Below are positions 55,191 through 64,000 of a stretch of 64,000 bases of DNA, piece after piece. The position numbers and the translations under genes were made by a program. Each line of letters starts with the position of its first letter. Positions within the stretch are counted from its first letter, which is position 1. The notes below the pieces were generated by a model. It was not told the DNA's origin, ran no database searches, and saw nothing but the letters and a program-made list of their open reading frames with translations. The DNA is from Bryobacterales bacterium KBS 96 (GTDB taxonomy: Bacteria; Acidobacteriota; Terriglobia; Bryobacterales; Bryobacteraceae): assembly GCA_000381625.1 (NCBI GenBank), contig KB906767.1, positions 6,533,672 through 6,597,671 of the forward strand, in the 5' to 3' direction.

Positions 55191-58100
55191 TCAGCGATAG
55201 CGCCTCTTAACGAAGAAATCGATGCTGACAAAGCCGTATTCATCTCTGGTCGCCACCGCCGAGAGCCGTGGCGATATGGCCCATTCGACTTTGATGAGCT
55301 GGTCGTTGGTCTGAGTGACGTCCGTCGTGTAGGTGAATGTGACGGTCGGCGTGACTTGCTGCTGTAGCGTCACGCGCGCCTGGGGCAGCGAGGAGCCTTC
55401 GGCAAATGTCGGATCGATCTTTATTTCGCTGACGCCGAATACACGCTGGAGTCGATTAGCCAAAGGAGCGGCCACGGCCTGGCTCATGATTGCCGATTCC
55501 CCCATTTGCGCGACGGACTGCTGTGGCGCGATTGGTTGATGTGCCGCAATCGTCGGATCCGAACTGGGTGTTCTTCCGGTGGCCAGCAGCGCAACGATCT
55601 CGTCGAATCGCAACGGCGGGTCGGAGCGGTACGACAGTTTCATGTTCTCGATAGGGCCGGAGACACCAAGAACCACCTCGACGCCCTGGGCCTTGGTTTG
55701 CAGGCTGATATCGAGAATGGGTTCGATGTCGAGCGGGTTGTAAAACGAGATCGTGCCCCGGTTGACCGTGTACTGATTACCGAAAAATACGAGCTTGCCC
55801 TGCGTAATTGTGACGCGGCCTGTCATTCCGGGGCTGGCCGCGGTTCCGCGCAGCCGGAGATCCGCGGTTCCCTGTAAACTCTGCGCTAACGCCGTTTGAA
55901 ATTGAACGTCCGGCGAAGTCCGGATGCGCAAATCGAGCCGCATGCCTGTCAGGACGCCGGATGGGGCCGAAGGCGTTTGCGGCGGCGTGCCGGCCTGAGA
56001 CAACAGAGAGCCGAAGTCGCTCTGCCTGTTAAACCCGATCTTCTCCACGGTGACATCGCCGCTTAAAAGGCTGTGCTCGCTATTGCCGCTCAAGGAGACG
56101 GAAGCGCTGTTTACCAGGCTCGCCCCGCTATAACGTGTACGCACGTGTGACGCCGTCGCGCGCAAGGCATACTGAATCGTTCTGCCGGTCAAAGCCGCGA
56201 ATCCGTGAGCCGAAAGCTTTCCGCCCCCGGATTGAGCCGTGAGATCTTGAATGACCGCGGTCGTTCCATTCAGCAGAATAACGCCGTTTGCGTTCGAAAT
56301 TCCATTGGGAATGCTGGCCAGATTCATCGATGCATTTTGTAGCGCCAGTTTGCCGTTCACCTCCGGGTGATCGAGCTGTCCGCGAATCGCCGCTTGCAAC
56401 GTGATTTGCCCGGACGAGTACAGATCGCGATTCAGATCTTGCAGCAAAGACAAGTTTGTCTTCGCGTTGATATCCAGCTTCAGCGGCGTTGGTCCTTGTA
56501 AAGCTGCCGTGCCGCCGATGGTGATGTCGGTGTCGCGCCCCGTGAAATGCGCGCTTCGCACCGTCACAACGGAATGGTTCAACTCCGCGACAATCGGCTG
56601 CGGATTCTGTAGGGCAACGAACCTCGCCCCGGTGGCTTCCGGTTCGCGAGCCGCCGCCGTCAACTGAAGTTGCGAAAGCCGTAAGCTTGCGTTCAGGTCT
56701 TCGGGCTTGCTGATAGGCCCCTCCACGGAAAGCTGGCCGGCTAACTGGCCGTCGAAATCCGAGCGCGTCGTGGATGCCGCAGTTGTGAGGAACGGTTGAA
56801 GATTCGAATACTTGACATCCGAGAACGTCAGATTTCCTTTCACCGGATAGTTGCCGGAAAGCTGTGCCTGGCCGCTGCCATGAATCTTCGATTTTGCGAA
56901 ATCGGAATCGAACTGCACCGAAAGTGAATTACCCGATGTCTTGGCCTGCAATGTTGCTCCGCCAAACGATTGCTTATTTAGCGCAATATTCTTCGCTGCT
57001 ACATTCGCATCCAGGCGCGAAAACAGGACTTGTTCGTGCCCCGTCCGATCGTGCAAGGTCGCGGCCATATCCGTAACCATTTCGAGAACGCCGCCCAGCC
57101 CCGGCTTGCGCTCTTGAACGTGCTGCACGCGCGCCAGTTCAATTCCGCCGCTCTCGATATGCAGCTTCAGTTGCCCTTCTTTGAAATCGCCGGGCGCATG
57201 CACAAGAGATCCGTTCAGCTTTATCTGGCCGGCAGGCGCCTCCACCCGCAAGTCGGGAATGTTCACTGTCTTGCTGGAGTACTCTAAGCTGCCCTGCAAC
57301 TGAGTCACTGGCTCGTTATAGATGACCCCTCTTGCGAGCGTCATCGTCACGTCGGCATGCGGGTCGCTGAACGTTCCAGTGAAATGTCCGGTAGCGTCGA
57401 GGGCGCCGCTAGCCGGTATGTCGTGTACATCGGCGATGGTCAGAGCTTTCTCGATTTGCAGGTTTTGAATTGAGGCGTTAGCCGTCGTAGGATATCCGGC
57501 AGCGAGCGTCGTCTGGCCGGAAGCTTTGATCGCTGAGCCGGCGAAATCCGAACCCAAATCGAACTGCAAATTGTTTCCGGTGGTGTGCGCCGTCGCGTTC
57601 AACCCGCCAATCCTCCCGGACTTATCTCGTATATTTGCGGCTTCTAGACTCCCGTTCAAGGACCGAAGCGCCACACGAGGTTCCGCGGGCGCCTGCTGCA
57701 GATCGGCGGCGGCAGTTGCATTTACCTGAACGAGTCCGGCAAGTCCGGGCCGGTTCTGTTGGAGCACCTTGAACTGCGCGAGGTCAATTTGATTGCTCGT
57801 CACCTGAAGGCTGACATGACCAGACGAAAAGCTATCGCGTGGATGTGTGAACGTGCCGCTCAGAGTCGCTCGAGCGGCGCCGGCCGTAATCTCGACCGGC
57901 GCCAGGCGGACCAACTGATCCGATAAATGCGCCGTTGCGTCGAAACGATCGAACGGCTCGCCGTAGGCCGTGCCGTTCACGGCGGAAACGGTAGCGGTTC
58001 CTTGCGGATTCCCGACCGTTCCGCCGATTTGCGCGGAAGCATTCAGGTCTCCGGTCAGCGACGGCTCCTTCCGGCCGGTAAGCGCCATCACATCGGCAAG

Positions 58101-60095
58101 GTCGGCATTCTGAATCGTTGCGTCCACCGCCAGTGGCGATTCCGGAGTTGCGCTCCAGTGGTGGAGGCCGACGGAACCTCCAAATCGCGCCGCGAGCCCT
58201 TTGCTGGCTAGCACGCCATTCTTGACCGTTGCTCCCGCAGGTGAGGCGGCCAGGTCCGCGTTGAAGGTGTCGAACCGGCGATCCTCCACCGAAAAATGTG
58301 TAGCCGAGGCATGCGCCGTAATGTCGGGCGCGGAAAGGCTGCCGTTGACGTCGGCTGTAATGTTGGCTCTTCCGCCGGTCAGTGTAACCGGCAATTGGCC
58401 TGGCGCATTCGCGGAGGCAAGTGCCAATGCCGGCAGAAAGTCGTTCAAATTGGTTGAAGCGAGCTGCAGGGCCAGGTGTCTGCCCAGGACACCCGACAAG
58501 TCGAGGCGTGAGTGCGGAAGCGCAATATAGGAGTGATCGAGCGAAACCAGCGCGGTCGCGCCGCTGTAATCCGCATCGAGGCGTCCCGAAACCGGGATGC
58601 CGCGTGGTTCGGGCGCGATCGCGAGCCGCGCCTGCGCGATAAAGCCCGTCGCCCCCTTTACCTTTAGGTCCCCGCGCGCGCTGATTGGACCGGAAATGAC
58701 GCCTCCGTATCCCACACGCTTGCCGGCCAGGTCTGCCGACAGACTTTGGAGATCGAAGTTCCGAAGTTGTCCCGTTAGGCGCAATTGGGAAGCATCTCTC
58801 AAATCGGCGTTGCCATAAAATCCACCGCCCAGGATCAGCAGTTTCAAATCGTTCAGGGCGACTGTGTGTGGATCGGCTCTGACCGCTGAAGAAACGGATA
58901 TGTTTTTCAGAACGGTCTTCCCATCGCGCAACGATAAATCCCGAGACGCAATGTTGCCGGTCACCAGGTAGTCCGAGGCGCTGTTGAACCGTGCGTTCCC
59001 GCCCAAAGTAACCGCGCCCGTTGGTTTGACGGAGCTTTTCATTAGCGATGCGAGTTGCTTCAGCGCGATGTTGCCGCTGAAGCGAAGCGATGCCGGTTGC
59101 GATGGGTCCTTCAGCAGCCCGGCCGCTTGAAAGTTTGTGTCCCCCAGACGAACGTCGGCGGAAGTAACGCGAATCGTTCGGTCGTCCATGTGACCGTCGA
59201 AGTTAGCGGCCAGATCCGACGGAGCGCCGTTTTGCCCCGGATAAATGGGCGCCCCCGAAGCCTGTTGCACCTCCGATAACGAGAGCTTTGCGTCCAACTT
59301 TGCATCGATAACCGGCGACGCGAGATGTGCAAGCCGTGCATTCAAAGCGATTTTCGATGCGGGCGTCGTTACGCTTGCGTTCGATACCTGCACGCTATCT
59401 CTGCCAATAGAGAGCGGGATCCGCACTTGCGCCTCGACGGGTTTCCGATTCGCATTCGAAAGATAGAGCGGATTGATGGAAATTGCGCCTTTGTATTCCG
59501 GAGTTTGCGAATTGTAGAGAAGTTGGGCCGTGAGGTTTTCGCCGTTGGCGCTGAACCGGACCTTGCGATCGGCGAATTGAATCACGCCGTTCCGGATATC
59601 GAACCGGTTCACCGCGAGATCCACAATCGTCTGCAGCGTCGATTTATTGCCCTTGGTTTGTGCCGCCGGTTTGCTGTTCTTGGTTTCGGCTTTCTTGGGC
59701 GTCGGCAGGTTCGTCTTGCCGTCCGCAAAGACAATCAAGTTGGCCGAAGGCTGAGTCACGCCCAGATAGGCCAGGTCGATGGCGTGGCTCGAACTGAAGA
59801 GCTTCAGCCGAAGCACAATCTCATGTGCGTTGAAGAGCGGAGCGCTTCCGGGGGGCTCCGTTCCGTGAATAGTGAGATTCGTGATGGTCGCCTGCAGGCT
59901 CGTCCAACTGAATGCAAACGACTTCAGATCCACGGTTCCGCCAGTGGCGTCCTCGATGGCCGTAACGATCTTCTCGCGCACGAAATTCTGAAACCAGCTT
60001 GTTTGTACGATGACGATCGCGGAAACGAGAAGCAATATTAGAACCGCCGCAATTCCAATTCCGATTCGGGCCAAAATTTTGGATCGCCTGGTCAT
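55191..60095 (-). CDS. tamB: TamB/DUF490 translocation and assembly module protein
   Basis: With the ATG at 60095 (ATGA overlap with the upstream gene) the protein has 1634 residues. One N-terminal membrane anchor (IGIGIAAVLILLLVSAIVIV) precedes an AsmA-like start (GGTVDLKSFAFSWTSLQATI), a very long series of beta-strand repeats (for example GNIASRDLSLRDGKTVLKNI, VNGTAYGEPFDRFDATAHLS, LNGSLVHAPGDFKEGQLKLH), and the DUF490 C-terminus (TGRVTITQGKLVFFGNQYTV, DIEPILDISLQTKAQGVEVV). It would span the periplasm as a hydrophobic groove for lipid transport or barrel assembly. It is last in the operon with bamA and a SurA_N gene. The final residues VSIDFFVKRRYR match the family end. Confidence 0.94.
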   Translation of the reverse strand: MTRRSKILARIGIGIAAVLILLLVSAIVIVQTSWFQNFVREKIVTAIEDATGGTVDLKSFAFSWTSLQATITNLTIHGTEPPGSAPLFNAHEIVLRLKLFSSSHAIDLAYLGVTQPSANLIVFADGKTNLPTPKKAETKNSKPAAQTKGNKSTLQTIVDLAVNRFDIRNGVIQFADRKVRFSANGENLTAQLLYNSQTPEYKGAISINPLYLSNANRKPVEAQVRIPLSIGRDSVQVSNASVTTPASKIALNARLAHLASPVIDAKLDAKLSLSEVQQASGAPIYPGQNGAPSDLAANFDGHMDDRTIRVTSADVRLGDTNFQAAGLLKDPSQPASLRFSGNIALKQLASLMKSSVKPTGAVTLGGNARFNSASDYLVTGNIASRDLSLRDGKTVLKNISVSSAVRADPHTVALNDLKLLILGGGFYGNADLRDASQLRLTGQLRNFDLQSLSADLAGKRVGYGGVISGPISARGDLKVKGATGFIAQARLAIAPEPRGIPVSGRLDADYSGATALVSLDHSYIALPHSRLDLSGVLGRHLALQLASTNLNDFLPALALASANAPGQLPVTLTGGRANITADVNGSLSAPDITAHASATHFSVEDRRFDTFNADLAASPAGATVKNGVLASKGLAARFGGSVGLHHWSATPESPLAVDATIQNADLADVMALTGRKEPSLTGDLNASAQIGGTVGNPQGTATVSAVNGTAYGEPFDRFDATAHLSDQLVRLAPVEITAGAARATLSGTFTHPRDSFSSGHVSLQVTSNQIDLAQFKVLQQNRPGLAGLVQVNATAAADLQQAPAEPRVALRSLNGSLEAANIRDKSGRIGGLNATAHTTGNNLQFDLGSDFAGSAIKASGQTTLAAGYPTTANASIQNLQIEKALTIADVHDIPASGALDATGHFTGTFSDPHADVTMTLARGVIYNEPVTQLQGSLEYSSKTVNIPDLRVEAPAGQIKLNGSLVHAPGDFKEGQLKLHIESGGIELARVQHVQERKPGLGGVLEMVTDMAATLHDRTGHEQVLFSRLDANVAAKNIALNKQSFGGATLQAKTSGNSLSVQFDSDFAKSKIHGSGQAQLSGNYPVKGNLTFSDVKYSNLQPFLTTAASTTRSDFDGQLAGQLSVEGPISKPEDLNASLRLSQLQLTAAAREPEATGARFVALQNPQPIVAELNHSVVTVRSAHFTGRDTDITIGGTAALQGPTPLKLDINAKTNLSLLQDLNRDLYSSGQITLQAAIRGQLDHPEVNGKLALQNASMNLASIPNGISNANGVILLNGTTAVIQDLTAQSGGGKLSAHGFAALTGRTIQYALRATASHVRTRYSGASLVNSASVSLSGNSEHSLLSGDVTVEKIGFNRQSDFGSLLSQAGTPPQTPSAPSGVLTGMRLDLRIRTSPDVQFQTALAQSLQGTADLRLRGTAASPGMTGRVTITQGKLVFFGNQYTVNRGTISFYNPLDIEPILDISLQTKAQGVEVVLGVSGPIENMKLSYRSDPPLRFDEIVALLATGRTPSSDPTIAAHQPIAPQQSVAQMGESAIMSQAVAAPLANRLQRVFGVSEIKIDPTFAEGSSLPQARVTLQQQVTPTVTFTYTTDVTQTNDQLIKVEWAISPRLSAVATRDEYGFVSIDFFVKRRYR

Positions 60096-60739
60096 GCGAG
60101 ACCTGCCTCCCGATAGTCGATCTTGATGGCTTGACGGCGAGCCTTCAGCCATGAATCGAATTGCTGGTTGACCTGTTCGGCCGTCAGCGTCTGCTGAATC
60201 TGATTGTGGAGCGCTGCGAGAGTGTCGGGCTTTCCCGGATTCTGTTTGCGCAATTGCGGCAAGTGCTCGCGATAATATTGCTCGATCTCGTCATCGCTTA
60301 CCAGGATCGCCGGTCTGAATCGCGTGTCGATGAATCGCAATACGGTCAACTGCCAGGACAAATACTCCTTGAGCTCCTGTTGCGTCAGGCCGTACTGCGC
60401 GAGCTCTTTTTTGCATTCCGCGGCTGTCGAGCAGCGGGATTTTTCGACCCCCGCAAGTGTTTTCAGTACATCGGACTCGCTCGGCACGGAGTACATTCCG
60501 ACCTCGATCTCCCTCCGGATGAGCATCTGGTCCACCAGCCGGCTCGCCGCGGCGCGCCGGGCTTCTGCGCCGAAATCGGCCTTCTGCTTATTGATAAAGC
60601 TGACGAGGCGAATATCGCGGTTGATGTCGCTGTCCTTAATAATCTTGTCCCCGCCGACCACGATGGCGATCCGGTCGATGATTACGGCGCGAAGCATGAT
60701 GCTGAGTAGCAGCGTGATAAACACCGCACGGGTACACAT
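60092..60739 (-). CDS. SurA_N-type periplasmic chaperone without parvulin domain
   Basis: The ATG at 60739 shares one base with the bamA stop (TGATG), giving 215 residues. A hydrophobic export signal (CTRAVFITLLLSIML) precedes RIAIVVGGDKIIKDSDINRD, the SurA N-terminal opening, followed by the helical chaperone region (AASRLVDQMLIRREIEVGMY, YGLTQQELKEYLSWQLTVLR, DDEIEQYYREH) and a C-terminal helix (EQVNQQFDSWLKARRQAIKI). No parvulin isomerase domain is present. It should escort unfolded outer-membrane proteins to BamA, its operon partner. Overlap with tamB is 4 bases. Confidence 0.88.
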   Translation of the reverse strand: MCTRAVFITLLLSIMLRAVIIDRIAIVVGGDKIIKDSDINRDIRLVSFINKQKADFGAEARRAAASRLVDQMLIRREIEVGMYSVPSESDVLKTLAGVEKSRCSTAAECKKELAQYGLTQQELKEYLSWQLTVLRFIDTRFRPAILVSDDEIEQYYREHLPQLRKQNPGKPDTLAALHNQIQQTLTAEQVNQQFDSWLKARRQAIKIDYREAGLA

Positions 60740-63700
60740 CAGAACGTCTGTCCTATCGAGAAGAAGAACTGGAAATGGCCGGTGTTTTGTTTCACTGGCG
60801 TACACTGCGGCGGCAACTGGGACGGAGGCAAATTCGGATTACACGCCAGCAGGTCCTGGACATTGCCTTTGAAACCGTAAAAGCTGGGAGGATTAATGCT
60901 GTAGGCGAGGTCCACACGGATGGGGCCGACGGGTGTGTTGTACCGGATGCCGATTCCCGCCGCGTGAACCATATAATCGAAATCCTGCAGACTCGGCTGC
61001 CGGGCGTTAAACGAGATATGGCTGAACGTGCTGTAAACATTGCCGGCGTCTTCGAACACCACGCCTCCAATGTTGTCGCCAAACAGCGGAAACCGCAGCT
61101 CAACATTGTTGAAAAGCAGAGTATTGCCGCCAAGCGGGAAACCGGTAGGTTGCGTGGGCGGCGCCCCGGGGCCGGCTGGATGGCCGATATCGCGCGGACC
61201 GGCCTGATTCCACGCAAATCCTCTGTTGGTCGCGTCTCCACCGCCGTAAAATCGCTCCGGCAACGGAATTGCATCGGCCGAAGTAACGCCGGGCGGCAAG
61301 TTGTATGGTTTAATCACGCCAAGCTGCGTCTGCCTCGCCAGCACCAGCTTCGATCCAATCCGGGTATAGGTGGCATTTCGCCCAAGCACTCGGAGAAAAT
61401 CTCTTTGCGATCCAAGGTACTTGGTCGAAATCCCCACGTCGACTGTGTTGTAAATTCCCCCGTGCGGGTCCGAAGGATCGTCGCGCCTGTCTTCAACCAG
61501 ATTCGCGGAGAACATGCCGATGCGGACCGGTTCCAATAACTGCGGAACCAGCAGTGTCGGTATGACAACATCGCTCGTGCTCACTCGCCGATAGGACATT
61601 TGTAAGCGAAGCGTAGTTGGCTTTGACAGCCTTTCCGAAATCTGCGCCGACACTTCCTCGCGCCTCGAAGCAAACGTGGCGATATCACGCGAAAAATCGT
61701 AGAGTCCGGTGACCGTTAGATCTCTGCCTGGCACATCGCCCAGATTTGGCGCGATATAGCTGAGCCCCGCCCTTTGGCGAATATTGGAGGCTATGCCGCT
61801 GAAGGTGGCAGTGTGCCCGATTCCAAACATGTTTAGGCGGCTCACATTTAGAGTGAGCCGCGGGCTGAATCCGGTTGTACCGGCGGGTGTGCTTAAATTG
61901 CTGGCCGTCGGGCCGAAGCGCGCGACCTCCGCGCCAACGCCCACGTCCACCGTGTACCGGCGCGCTTCCGTAAAATCGTACAGTACATTTTTGTACTCCG
62001 CGGTCCCATCCGGATTCTGAATGCCCGTGCTGATGCTTGAAAAGATCCCCAGATTATAGAGGCGCTGTTGCGATGAACTGATTTCGACCGGCGAAAGTGG
62101 ATCTCCTTCGTGCATCGGAATATCCCGGTCCACCAGGCTGCGGCGCGTGTTCCTCAGACCTGTGACAATCACGTTCCGGACAAACTCCTGCGGCCCCTCC
62201 GTGATTTCATAATGCAGCACCACTTGGTGAGGTGGTCCGGCGGGTGTGGCGCTCCATTGGAATGCGGCCTTGGGAAATCCATCCCTGTAATACAACGTCA
62301 AAATCGCGTTGCGGTCGGACGCTACATTTAACGTACTGTAAGGCTGCCCGGAACTGGACATCAGCCGCCCGCGCAGCGTATCGCCATTCATCCGGTGGAG
62401 CCCTGAAATATCCAGTTTCGACACAATCCATTGGGCGCCTTCGTCGATGTTGAAGGTAGCGGCAAGTTGGTTTTTTTTGCCGTTATAGTTTTTCTCGATT
62501 GTCGAGGTCACCTTTACATCGCGAAACCCGTTTGCCAGATAGAGGTCGGTAATCGATTCTTCATCGCGATGCCGGAACGCTTCGCTGTAACGCCCATGCC
62601 TGAACTGGAACGAGGCGGGCTGAAGAATCATCCGCTCTCGAAGCGTGCCGGTCTTGAAATAGTTGTTTCCGTGGATCTCAATGTGCTCCAGTTTTTGGCT
62701 CTGGCCCCGGCTGATGAAGTATTCGATGGTTTGCTGGTCCTTCTCCGGCGGCAGTTCGCGGAAAGTTACGTCGACATCGGGATAGCCTTTGGATTGGAAG
62801 TAATCACGAAGGTTCCGCGCGCCTTCTACCAGGAGATCCTGGTCCACCGAACCCTCCTGATAAATGGGCACGTACTTCTTGAGTTTCCGCTTCGAGACCT
62901 TCGTCTCCATCGCCTTCACGGTAATCTTCGGTCCCGCCTCTATGTCTAGCGTCGGCTGCGCGCGCCGGCCCTTCGGGATGTATTTCATGGACTTCAGCGC
63001 GACGGAAGCCTCCAGGCGATCCTGGCTCTGATATTTCTTCTCGATTCCTTGCAGTCCGGAAGTGGTTAAGGACTGCGTGACTTGACGCCACCGCCCAATG
63101 AACCTTATTTTCCAACCGGTCGCATGAACGATAGTTTCATTCGATAGTTTTGTATCGCCCTCAATAACCGGCTCTTGGTACCGAGCCCTCTTGCCGGTGT
63201 CCAAATGAATTGTTACGTTGATCTGCTGAGTGTTCGGATCTTTCGAAGTGGTGAGGCTCACCTGATGTTCGAAAAGGCCGTTTTGGGTGAGAACGGAGGA
63301 AATGTTGTCCCGGGCAGCGTCGAGCGAAGCGGGATCGAAGGGCGCTCCCAGAGTGAACGGAGTTAATCCTAGAATCTGCTGCCTGTTCGGCGGAGAGTGG
63401 ACTTTTCCGGAAAGGCTCACGTGTCCGGTAAACCACGTGAGGGTGGTCAGAAACCGTACGGCAACGCCTCCTTCGGCGGCTTCCGCATCTACCTGAATGT
63501 CCTGGTAGTACCCGGTTGCGAAGAGCTGGTCGATCGTCCGTGCTACGTCGGCCTCATGCAGTGGCGCGCCCTGTTTGACGGCCACGGCGCTTGCAAGGTC
63601 GCGCGGATCTAAAGGCTGCGGGGAAGGGACGTACTCAATCCGAACAATCCGCTTCCCTTCGAACGGATTTCCTTGAGGAAACGCCGGCCGGAGCGCGAAC

Positions 63701-63753
63701 GGCAACAGGCTCAAAGCGCACAAGGCGACGCGCACCGGGAAACGGAACGGCAT
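60739..63753 (-). CDS. bamA: BamA/Omp85-family outer-membrane assembly protein
   Basis: The ATG at 63753 gives a signal peptide (MPFRFPVRVALCALSLLPFA) and 1004 residues; a GTG at 63810 is also open but precedes no signal. Five POTRA-like domains follow (KRIVRIEYVPSPQPLDPRDL, TWFTGHVSLSGKVHSP, HIEIHGNNYFKTGTLRERMI, SKLDISGLHRMNGDTLRGRL, EFVRNVIVTGLRNTRRSLVD). The 16-strand barrel ends ATGIGIRYNTPVGPIRVDLA and NTGHFQFFFSIGQTF with C-terminal Phe, the barrel signal. The lid-loop motif is visible as ERFYGGGDATNRGFAWN (variant of VRGF). It inserts beta-barrels into the outer membrane. Operon order bamA, SurA_N, tamB. A TamA identity is possible given the tamB link. Confidence 0.92.
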   Translation of the reverse strand: MPFRFPVRVALCALSLLPFALRPAFPQGNPFEGKRIVRIEYVPSPQPLDPRDLASAVAVKQGAPLHEADVARTIDQLFATGYYQDIQVDAEAAEGGVAVRFLTTLTWFTGHVSLSGKVHSPPNRQQILGLTPFTLGAPFDPASLDAARDNISSVLTQNGLFEHQVSLTTSKDPNTQQINVTIHLDTGKRARYQEPVIEGDTKLSNETIVHATGWKIRFIGRWRQVTQSLTTSGLQGIEKKYQSQDRLEASVALKSMKYIPKGRRAQPTLDIEAGPKITVKAMETKVSKRKLKKYVPIYQEGSVDQDLLVEGARNLRDYFQSKGYPDVDVTFRELPPEKDQQTIEYFISRGQSQKLEHIEIHGNNYFKTGTLRERMILQPASFQFRHGRYSEAFRHRDEESITDLYLANGFRDVKVTSTIEKNYNGKKNQLAATFNIDEGAQWIVSKLDISGLHRMNGDTLRGRLMSSSGQPYSTLNVASDRNAILTLYYRDGFPKAAFQWSATPAGPPHQVVLHYEITEGPQEFVRNVIVTGLRNTRRSLVDRDIPMHEGDPLSPVEISSSQQRLYNLGIFSSISTGIQNPDGTAEYKNVLYDFTEARRYTVDVGVGAEVARFGPTASNLSTPAGTTGFSPRLTLNVSRLNMFGIGHTATFSGIASNIRQRAGLSYIAPNLGDVPGRDLTVTGLYDFSRDIATFASRREEVSAQISERLSKPTTLRLQMSYRRVSTSDVVIPTLLVPQLLEPVRIGMFSANLVEDRRDDPSDPHGGIYNTVDVGISTKYLGSQRDFLRVLGRNATYTRIGSKLVLARQTQLGVIKPYNLPPGVTSADAIPLPERFYGGGDATNRGFAWNQAGPRDIGHPAGPGAPPTQPTGFPLGGNTLLFNNVELRFPLFGDNIGGVVFEDAGNVYSTFSHISFNARQPSLQDFDYMVHAAGIGIRYNTPVGPIRVDLAYSINPPSFYGFKGNVQDLLACNPNLPPSQLPPQCTPVKQNTGHFQFFFSIGQTF

Positions 63754-64000
63754 TGGTTGTTTGCTCTTGAAGAACACAGGCCCAGAGGCGCCGGAGATAC
63801 AGCGGTTCACGCAAGCGGAAAAGCTGAGTGCTTCCTAACTCGAAACGGCGATCACCGGAAAACTGAGGCTGAGTCGATTCGCGAAATTCTCCTCACGGCC
63901 ATTAACGAGCGTCTATGAAGATGATACTTTGTGCGCGTGTTGCTGCCTTTCGCTCCGTCTCCCATCGAACTGTGGACGCTCATTTCCCCGGTCGTGTTAC

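Noticed and set aside
63932-64000. Possible start of a further plus-strand gene (VRVLLPFAPSPIELW...)
   Set aside because: Only about 23 codons are visible and there is no clear ribosome-binding site, so it cannot be supported.
1-64000. CRISPR arrays, tRNA or rRNA genes, insertion sequences
   Set aside because: No regularly spaced repeats, no cloverleaf-like segment and no transposase motif were recognised on either strand by eye; a tRNA scan would settle this.

Overview
The window is GC-rich, gene-dense bacterial chromosome that looks like Acidobacteriota, most probably the Bryobacterales/Solibacter side. The support is indirect: an orphan MacB-type permease of the acidobacterial duplicated kind behind a PadR regulator, a TonB-receptor-like protein with an N-terminal carboxypeptidase-regulatory domain, Tat-exported Gfo/Idh/MocA and glycosidase-like proteins, a DUF5818-like secreted protein, and a short intergenic repeat with a CGACCGnnAGGGA core. 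No rRNA, tRNA, CRISPR array or transposase was recognised.

Layout. 1-3.6 kb: start of a sensor kinase behind a decayed response regulator, then a soluble Ser/Thr kinase with a long helical-repeat tail. 3.8-10.8 kb (minus): polysaccharide cluster with a Gfo/Idh/MocA oxidoreductase, an unknown 230-aa protein, a 1229-aa glycosyltransferase with four GT2-like modules and a Wzt-type export ATPase whose permease is not in the window. 11-16.8 kb: secreted beta-propeller protein and a large TonB-dependent-receptor-like protein. 17-20 kb (minus): pantothenate operon (DUF2520 reductase-like gene, panB, panC, panD). 20.5-26.1 kb: small secreted protein, a GntR relic, LigD, an amidase and a secreted DUF4412-like protein. 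26.4-29.1 kb: a tightly coupled trio of HPr-kinase-like protein, PqqD-domain protein with a Tat-like signal and tail, and a family-5 nucleotidyltransferase; this is the best candidate for an undescribed peptide-modification system. 29.1-34.7 kb: tsaB, a DUF5060 glycosidase-like protein, DsbA-like and glutaredoxin-like proteins, and a GMC oxidoreductase. 35-38 kb: padR and the orphan permease, with a 26-nt palindrome just before padR. 38-44.5 kb: Tat-type Gfo/Idh/MocA protein, two small secreted proteins, an MFS transporter and a six-hairpin glycosidase-like protein. 44.8-46.5 kb: metX-metW. 46.5-53.2 kb (minus): rhamnose-type uptake and catabolism operon in which one permease is fused to the substrate-binding protein. 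53.4-55.1 kb: blaI and an M56/BlaR1-type peptidase broken by a frameshift. 55.2-63.8 kb (minus): an outer-membrane biogenesis operon, BamA, a SurA_N-only chaperone and TamB, with overlapping reading frames.

How it fits together. The genes suggest a free-living heterotroph that degrades and imports plant or microbial sugars (rhamnose operon, two glycosidase-like proteins, MFS carrier, GMC and Gfo/Idh/MocA oxidoreductases), builds its own surface polysaccharide and makes pantothenate and methionine. Four genes carry likely single-base frameshifts or clear decay (response regulator, DUF5818 protein, GntR relic, M56 peptidase). These could be real pseudogenes or uncorrected indels. All functional calls come from reading motifs by eye; no database search was run.
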